From contig CACWZI010000009.1 in NCBI GenBank assembly GCA_902765305.1, forward strand, positions 1 through 40,564: a stretch of 40,564 nucleotides of DNA. The letters are read 5' to 3'. The stretch is from an uncultured Eubacteriales bacterium (GTDB lineage: Bacteria; Bacillota; Clostridia; Christensenellales; Aristaeellaceae). Positions 36,148-40,564 of the stretch are shown here, one piece after another. Every line of letters begins with the position of its first letter. Position 1 is the stretch's first letter. The position numbers and the translations under genes are program-made. Below the pieces are notes generated by a model. It worked only from the letters and a program-made list of their open reading frames with translations, did no database searches and was not told where the DNA came from.

Positions 36148-36196
36148 CATGGCTTCGAGACAGCCCCCGCATTGCGCAACGCTAATTATGTCAGAT

Positions 36197-36676
36197 CTAT
36201 TTGCCGAACAGCTGCACCCAGTAGGTAACGCCGCCGGAGACGACGGCGCACACGCCGATGCTGCCATAGCTGGCGCGCAGTATGTTGGCCCTGTGGCCGC
36301 TGGAGGTCATCCAGGCCGCCATCACCTTGTCCGCCGTGCGCTGGCCCATCGCGATGTTCTCGCCGTAGGCGGCGCTGCTGACGGTGCGCCAGGCGGTGCC
36401 GTCGGGGCGGGTGTGGCTGAATTTGCGGGTGATCTCACTGGCCCGTATCCGGGCCGCCCGGCTCAGCTCCGCGCTGACCCTCAGCGCACCGAGCCCCCGC
36501 CCGGTGCGCTCCCGGTTGACCTGGCGCACCACCTCGCCTGACAGGGATGTTTTGACGGCAACGGTCGAACGGGCGCTTTGCGCGGCGCTCCCCGCCCATG
36601 TCAGCGCGATGGCCCCCTCATGCACAACCAGCATAATACCAACAGCCAACAGCAATGCAAGTATCCTTTTATTCAA
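36197..36676 (-). CDS. Secreted CAP-domain (SCP/PR-1-like) protein
   Basis: The start is TTG at 36676, since AAGGAAG lies 6 bases upstream and a good signal peptide begins there (NKRILALLLAVGIMLVVHEG). The 159-residue protein holds one CAP domain (about 45-157) with the family's usual motifs: VNRERTGRGLGALRVS, FSHTRPDGTAWRTV, YGENIAMG, and AWMTSSGHRANIL with the conserved His. CAP proteins of Bacillota (YkwD-like) are secreted and of uncertain function. It is a single-gene unit with its own consensus promoter. Confidence 0.92.
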   Translation of the reverse strand: MNKRILALLLAVGIMLVVHEGAIALTWAGSAAQSARSTVAVKTSLSGEVVRQVNRERTGRGLGALRVSAELSRAARIRASEITRKFSHTRPDGTAWRTVSSAAYGENIAMGQRTADKVMAAWMTSSGHRANILRASYGSIGVCAVVSGGVTYWVQLFGK

Positions 36677-36705
36677 TCTGTGCTTCCTTCTTTCTGTCGT
36701 GTATA

Positions 36706-36753
36706 TGAAATATATTTCAAAGTTATTTTATGTATATCGCATAATTTTGTCAA
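36706..36753 (-). promoter_or_regulatory. Promoter and palindrome of the CAP gene
   Basis: Minus strand perfect TTGACA (36748-36753), 17-base spacer, TAAAAT (36725-36730). A perfect 14-bp palindrome TGAAATATATTTCA (36706-36719) covers the expected transcription start and may be an operator. Confidence 0.7.
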
Positions 36754-36815
36754 CATAATATCAGGCAATATGCATAAATTGGCAGAAATGGAAGCCCATG
36801 GAAGGCGGATAGCCC

Positions 36816-37634
36816 ATGACAAACGTCGAAACCATGCGTGCGGACGCGGCGCTGGCGGCGCGGGGACTCGCGCCCAGCCGTGAGCGCGCCCGATCCCTGA
36901 TCGAAGTAGGACTGGCCACTGTGAACGGCGTCCCCATCGACAAGCCCGCCCGACGGGTGAGCGAAGCCGACCGACTGGCGGTCATCGGCGACACCCACCC
37001 CTACGTCAGCCGGGGCGGATTGAAGCTGGAGAAGGCGCTCCATGTCTTCGGCGTGGATGTGTCCGGCCTGGTTTGCTTGGATGTGGGCGCGTCCACCGGC
37101 GGCTTTACCGACGTGCTGCTCAGAAGCGGGGCAAGACACGTCTACGCCGTGGACGTGGGCACCGCCCAGCTGCACGAATCGCTGCGCGGCGACCTCCGGG
37201 TGACGAGTATGGAACGGGTCAACGCCCGGGCGCTGTCCCGCGCCATGTTCCCTGAGCCGCCGGTCCTGGCTGTGATGGACGTTTCCTTCATCTCCATACG
37301 TCTGATCCTCCCTGCCCTCTTCGAAATCCTGGGCGAGAATGGCCGGGTGATCAGCCTTGTAAAGCCCCAGTTTGAGGCCGGACGCCAGCGCATCGGCAAG
37401 AACGGCATCGTATCAAAGCCCGGAACCCACCGGGCCATACTGAAGGAAATCGTCGATTTCGCGCCGACACTGGGCTGGCGGGTGGCAGCCCTGGACTTCT
37501 CCCCCATCGCCGGCGGCGACGGCAACGTGGAGTTTTTGGCGGATATGAAGCCGGAAGCCCGCTGTGAAACGCCGGTGGACGAGACCGTCATAGAGGCCAT
37601 CGTACGGGAGGCCCATGAAGCGAGACTTCGATAG
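36816..37634 (+). CDS. tlyA: TlyA-family RNA methyltransferase (hemolysin A type)
   Basis: The 272-residue protein has an N-terminal S4 RNA-binding domain (about 5-65; LAARGLAPSRERARSLIEVG) and a FtsJ/RrmJ-type methyltransferase domain with the SAM motif DVGASTGG (89-96), then VMDVSFISIR and SLVKPQFEAGR. TlyA proteins 2'-O-methylate ribosomal RNA (16S and 23S in mycobacteria); many Clostridia carry a copy near sporulation or DNA-repair genes, which are not seen here. The start region has GGCGGA, a modest ribosome-binding site, 7 bases before the ATG. It ends 14 bases before the composite repeat element. Confidence 0.93.
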   Translation: MTNVETMRADAALAARGLAPSRERARSLIEVGLATVNGVPIDKPARRVSEADRLAVIGDTHPYVSRGGLKLEKALHVFGVDVSGLVCLDVGASTGGFTDVLLRSGARHVYAVDVGTAQLHESLRGDLRVTSMERVNARALSRAMFPEPPVLAVMDVSFISIRLILPALFEILGENGRVISLVKPQFEAGRQRIGKNGIVSKPGTHRAILKEIVDFAPTLGWRVAALDFSPIAGGDGNVEFLADMKPEARCETPVDETVIEAIVREAHEARLR

Positions 37635-37648
37635 GCAGGGATACGCCA

Positions 37649-37917
37649 AATACTGATTTATCGAGCTCTGCTCGATAAATCAGTATTCAGGTTTTAGGTT
37701 TTAGGGGTTAGGTTTTAGGGGTGGTGCAAATCCATTAACGCTTCGCTAGGCCTTCGGCCACGGGATTTGTTTGATTCAAAGGAATCGGCAGTAGTTACTA
37801 CGTTTCTCTGTCCTTTGAATAAAAAAAATCCGTCAGGATTTCTACCTTCCCTAACACCTAAAACCTATAACCTAAAACCTAACTACTGATTTGTCGCAGC
37901 GCGACAAATCAGTAGTT
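37649..37917. mobile_element. 269-bp mirror-symmetric hairpin/heptamer element
   Basis: Order: an 18-bp perfect hairpin (AATACTGATTTATCGAGC, 37649-37687), GGTTTTAG-type heptamers (37689-37720), a central part with three hairpins (CAAATCC/GGATTTG 37727-37769, ATTCAAAGGA/TCCTTTGAAT 37774-37820, AAATCC/GGATTT 37826-37841), complementary CCTAAAA-type heptamers (37848-37880), and a 17-bp perfect hairpin (37881-37917). Both outer parts are inverted repeats of each other. There is no coding capacity. It fills the gap between converging tlyA and tmcAL genes. It reads as a non-autonomous mobile element or a structured RNA/terminator; no transposase is present. Confidence 0.75.
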
Positions 37918-37927
37918 GTCCCTCCCC

Positions 37928-39091
37928 CTACACCACCACAAACCGCTCCGTATACTCCCGTCCCGCGGCGCGCAGCTGCGGGGCGTCGTGTAGCAGCGAC
38001 CAGGTGTCTGTGGCGCGGCACTCCCACTCAAAGCAGGCGTCCCCCCGCAGCGCGGCGGCGCGGGAGACGATGGGCATCGCTGCTCTGGCCTTCAGTTCCG
38101 CCAGCAGTGGCCCGGCATCCCGCCGTATACCGATGAGCCGCGCGTAGGCTGGATGTGGCACCGCCTCCAGCGCTGCCCGGTCGATGCCCAGCAGCGCGTG
38201 GGTCAGCATCCGGCTCAGGCGCGCGCGGGTGTACCGCTTGCACTTCAGCGCGTCCAGCAGCGCCTCCCGCCCGGAAGCCTCCCTGCAGAGGCGATACAGG
38301 CGGTGCTCCAGCCCCTCGCCCACATCCGGCAGCGCTGCCAGCGCCCCGGTGGACATTCCCCGGAGCCGGTACAGCAGCATATCGTCCATCGGGTGAAGGG
38401 CGTCGGGCATCGCCCAGGGCCACGCCGCCCCGGGAATGGCTGCCATGGCCCCCGCGACGTCTCCCCGGGCGAAGGCGGCGCGTATGGCGGTCGCCGAGGC
38501 GAACACCCCCAGCGCAGCATCGTGATAGCTGCCCTGCCTGGGTATGGCCAGCGGCGTCATGCGGGCGTCACCGCCTGTCAGAGCCCGCATGTACTCAACG
38601 GCCAGCACGGCATTGGGGCGGTTGAGGACCTCCGGCGGGACGCCCAGGTATGCGCCCACAGCCTCCCCCCATGCCCTGGCGTGGGACATGCCCGCATCCA
38701 GGTTCCTTGCCATGGCTCCGGAGACGGCCATGGGCTCGCTGTCCCGCAGCGACGCAAGCCTCGTGAGCAGCGCAAGATCGGTGATCTCGCTGCCGAAGGA
38801 CAGCGCGTCCGCACCCAGGCCAGCCAATATGCCGACGCCGCCCCGGGCAAAGGCATCCGCCGTGCGGACGGTGAACAGCGCAGGCAGCTCGAACACGGCG
38901 TCCGCACCGCAGGCCAGCGCCATGCAGGCCCGGTCCCACTTGGACAATATTGCCGCTTCGCCCCGCTGGGTGAAGTGACCGCCCATGCACACGATCACAC
39001 AGTCATACCCGGCTGCCCGCGTGCGGGCGATGTGCCACGCGTGACCGTTGTGAAACGGATTGTATTCAGCGATGATGCCCGCGATCCTCAC
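37928..39091 (-). CDS. tmcAL: tRNA(Met) cytidine acetate ligase
   Basis: The start is GTG at 39091, with GGAGGAGGGG upstream; the product then opens (M)RIAGIIAEYNPFHNGH, the family's invariant N-terminus. It has 387 residues. The nucleotidyltransferase motif AEYNPFHNGH (8-17) and MGGHFTQRGEAA are clear; the rest is the usual YlbM extension. TmcAL uses acetate and ATP to form N4-acetylcytidine at the wobble position of elongator tRNA-Met. Single gene; it stops 10 bases from the composite repeat. Confidence 0.94.
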   Translation of the reverse strand: MRIAGIIAEYNPFHNGHAWHIARTRAAGYDCVIVCMGGHFTQRGEAAILSKWDRACMALACGADAVFELPALFTVRTADAFARGGVGILAGLGADALSFGSEITDLALLTRLASLRDSEPMAVSGAMARNLDAGMSHARAWGEAVGAYLGVPPEVLNRPNAVLAVEYMRALTGGDARMTPLAIPRQGSYHDAALGVFASATAIRAAFARGDVAGAMAAIPGAAWPWAMPDALHPMDDMLLYRLRGMSTGALAALPDVGEGLEHRLYRLCREASGREALLDALKCKRYTRARLSRMLTHALLGIDRAALEAVPHPAYARLIGIRRDAGPLLAELKARAAMPIVSRAAALRGDACFEWECRATDTWSLLHDAPQLRAAGREYTERFVVV

Positions 39092-39180
39092 GGAATCCCC
39101 TCCTCCCCATCGGTGCCGTTGATATCCGGGACTCATTATCGCACATTCCGCCCACCTTCGCAAGTCAATCAACATTTAAA

Positions 39181-39230
39181 TTGACGCCCGATGCAATCGG
39201 GTCTATACTGTTTATAACGACACTGTGTCG
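39181..39230 (+). promoter_or_regulatory. Promoter with two palindromes before malic enzyme
   Basis: TTGACG (39181-39186), 17-base spacer, TATACT (39204-39209). A perfect palindrome CCCGAT-gca-ATCGGG (39187-39201) fills the spacer, and CGACAC-T-GTGTCG (39218-39230) covers the predicted start of transcription. Both look like repressor sites. Confidence 0.65.
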
Positions 39231-39261
39231 CCCACACTGCACACCGGAAGGATGATAACCC

Positions 39262-40437
39262 ATGAACTACGCAGAGGAATCTTTAAAAAAGCACGCGCAA
39301 TGGCGCGGCAAAATCGAGGTGGTCGCCGTGCCCCCGGTCAAGACCAAGGACGACCTCTCCCTGGCCTACACCCCTGGCGTGGCCCAGCCCTGCCTTGAGA
39401 TCCAGAAGGACATCGAAAAGAGCTATACGCTGACCCGCCGCTGGAACATGTGCGCAGTGGTCACCGACGGCACCGCAGTGCTGGGCCTGGGCGACATCGG
39501 CCCCGAGGCCGGCATGCCCGTGATGGAAGGCAAGTGCGTGCTGTTCAAGGTCTTCGGCGACGTGGACGCCTTCCCGCTGTGCATCAAGTCCAAGGATGTG
39601 GACGAGATCGTCAACACCGTCTACCTGCTCTCCGGCTCCTTCGGCGGCGTGAACCTGGAAGACATCTCCGCGCCCCGCTGCTTTGAGATCGAGCGCAAGC
39701 TGAAGGAAAAGTGCGACATCCCCATCTTCCACGACGACCAGCACGGCACGGCCATCATCACGCTTGCGGGCCTGATCAACGCCCTGAAGCTGGTGGGCAA
39801 AAACAAGGACGAAATTCGCGTGGTCACCAGCGGCGCGGGCGCCGCGGCCACGGCCATCACAAAGCTGCTGCTGTCCTGGGGCATAAAGGACGTCATCATG
39901 TGCGACCGCGCCGGGGCCATCTACGAGGGCCGCCCGGACCACATGAATCCCGCCAAGGACGAAATGGCGAAGCTGACCAACCGCCAAAGGCGCGCCGGCA
40001 GCCTTGCCGACATGCTCTTGGGCGCGGACGTGTTCATCGGCGTATCCGCTCCCGGCACCGTGACCTGCGACATGGTCAGGACCATGAACAAGGACGCCAT
40101 CATTTTCGCCTGCGCCAACCCCACGCCCGAGATCTTCCCCGACGAGGCCAAGGCGGGCGGCGCGCGGGTGATCTCCACCGGCCGCAGCGACTATCCCAAC
40201 CAGATCAACAACGTGCTGGCCTTCCCCGGCGTGTTCCGCGGGGCCTTCGACGTGCGGGCCAGGGACATCAACGAGCCCATGAAGATCGCCGCCGCCTACG
40301 CGCTGGCGGGCCTGATCGCAGACGAGGAGCTGAGCGAGGACTACATCATCCCCGCCCCCTTCGACCCCAGGGTCAAGGACGCCGTGGCCAGCGCCGTGGC
40401 GCAGGCGGCGAGGGATTCCGGCGTGGCAAGGCTGTAA
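39262..40437 (+). CDS. Malic enzyme (oxaloacetate-decarboxylating malate dehydrogenase)
   Basis: The 391-residue short bacterial form converts malate to pyruvate and CO2 with NAD(P)+. Visible are the catalytic tyrosine Y36 in LAYTPGVA, lysine K91 or K96 in CVLFKVFGD, metal-binding E133/D134 (NLEDISAP) and D158-D159 (FHDDQHGTA), and the Rossmann loop (VTSGAGAAATAI). The cofactor cannot be assigned safely. CGGAAGG lies about 10 bases before the ATG. It sits alone behind a strong promoter with palindromic sites. Confidence 0.95.
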   Translation: MNYAEESLKKHAQWRGKIEVVAVPPVKTKDDLSLAYTPGVAQPCLEIQKDIEKSYTLTRRWNMCAVVTDGTAVLGLGDIGPEAGMPVMEGKCVLFKVFGDVDAFPLCIKSKDVDEIVNTVYLLSGSFGGVNLEDISAPRCFEIERKLKEKCDIPIFHDDQHGTAIITLAGLINALKLVGKNKDEIRVVTSGAGAAATAITKLLLSWGIKDVIMCDRAGAIYEGRPDHMNPAKDEMAKLTNRQRRAGSLADMLLGADVFIGVSAPGTVTCDMVRTMNKDAIIFACANPTPEIFPDEAKAGGARVISTGRSDYPNQINNVLAFPGVFRGAFDVRARDINEPMKIAAAYALAGLIADEELSEDYIIPAPFDPRVKDAVASAVAQAARDSGVARL

Positions 40438-40470
40438 GCCAGGCATATATAGTATCTGTTCAGTAAGGCA

Positions 40471-40525
40471 AATACTGATTTGTCGGGGAGACGAGGGAAC
40501 AGGGAACAGGGAACAGGGAACAGGA
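40471..40525. repeat. Half element: AATACTGATTTGTCG plus (GGGAACA)4
   Basis: Bases 40471-40485 (AATACTGATTTGTCG) match one arm of the 37649 hairpin with one mismatch, but the complementary arm is missing. Nine bases later four perfect copies of GGGAACA follow (40495-40522), a different heptamer from the AAAACCT arrays. It starts 33 bases after the malic-enzyme stop; the last 40 bases of the window hold nothing I can identify. Confidence 0.7.
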
Positions 40526-40564
40526 ATGGCGGCTGCCGCGAACATTTCGATATTGTACGAGTTG

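Noticed and set aside
40495-40522. CRISPR array
   Set aside because: Units are 7 bp and contiguous with no spacers; no cas genes are in the window.
39283-40545. A 420-codon minus-strand frame over malic enzyme
   Set aside because: Antisense shadow; its N-terminal part is just the translated GGGAACA array.

Overview
The window is G+C-rich bacterial chromosome. It carries F-type ATP synthase genes, strong GGAGG ribosome-binding sites, ATG/GTG/TTG starts, paired short chromate-transporter genes, TmcAL, a TlyA-family methyltransferase, a YtqB/MnmM-type methyltransferase and peptidoglycan L,D-transpeptidases with multiple peptidoglycan-binding repeats. Together these suggest an anaerobic, high-G+C member of the Bacillota (Clostridia-like). 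A lower rank cannot be assigned from the sequence alone. Nothing looks like a phage, plasmid or CRISPR locus.

Layout. (1) 137-9647, minus strand: a signalling block. A stand-alone membrane diguanylate cyclase has its own promoter and terminator. Next to it is a five-gene operon: hybrid histidine kinase, Rec-GGDEF(degenerate)-EAL protein, Hpt phosphotransfer protein, a 1119-residue fusion of an amino-acid permease (APC) domain to a hybrid kinase with two receivers, and a LacI-type ligand-binding protein that lacks the DNA-binding domain. This is the most unusual set of genes in the window: transport-coupled sensing, a phosphorelay and c-di-GMP turnover in one locus. (2) 9887-13357: a small unknown cytoplasmic protein and a secreted transglutaminase-like protein with Ig-like MBG/YDG repeats. 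(3) 13495-15911: aspartate kinase and cysteine synthase, with inverted copies of a short palindromic element on either side of cysK. (4) 16308-19772: a small secreted unknown protein, a hemolysin-III/PAQR membrane protein, and a large L,D-transpeptidase. (5) 20286-26972, minus: a complete F-type ATP synthase operon atpI-B-E-F-H-A-G-D-C. The c subunit carries a two-carboxylate, Na+-type ion site, and epsilon lacks its C-terminal helical domain. (6) 27186-30700: tRNA-Lys(CTT), a second L,D-transpeptidase, and an exported caspase-like protease with four Ig-like repeats. (7) 30854-36073: a two-gene chromate transporter, an ABC exporter, an MnmM-like methyltransferase and a MATE exporter. (8) 36197-40437: a CAP-domain secreted protein, a TlyA-family methyltransferase, TmcAL, and malic enzyme.

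The non-coding DNA is rich in short palindromes that cluster at gene ends. Three loci (window start, 37649-37917, window end) combine a hairpin built on the core ACTGATTTGTCG with runs of a 7-bp tandem repeat (AAAACCT or GGGAACA). The middle locus is a 269-bp mirror-symmetric composite, hairpin / heptamers / nested hairpins / heptamers / hairpin, and looks like a non-autonomous mobile or structured element. A second family (GGCGGC-type hairpin followed by GCTACAG) occurs at least four times. Many sigma-A-type promoters with consensus or near-consensus boxes can be read directly and are listed.
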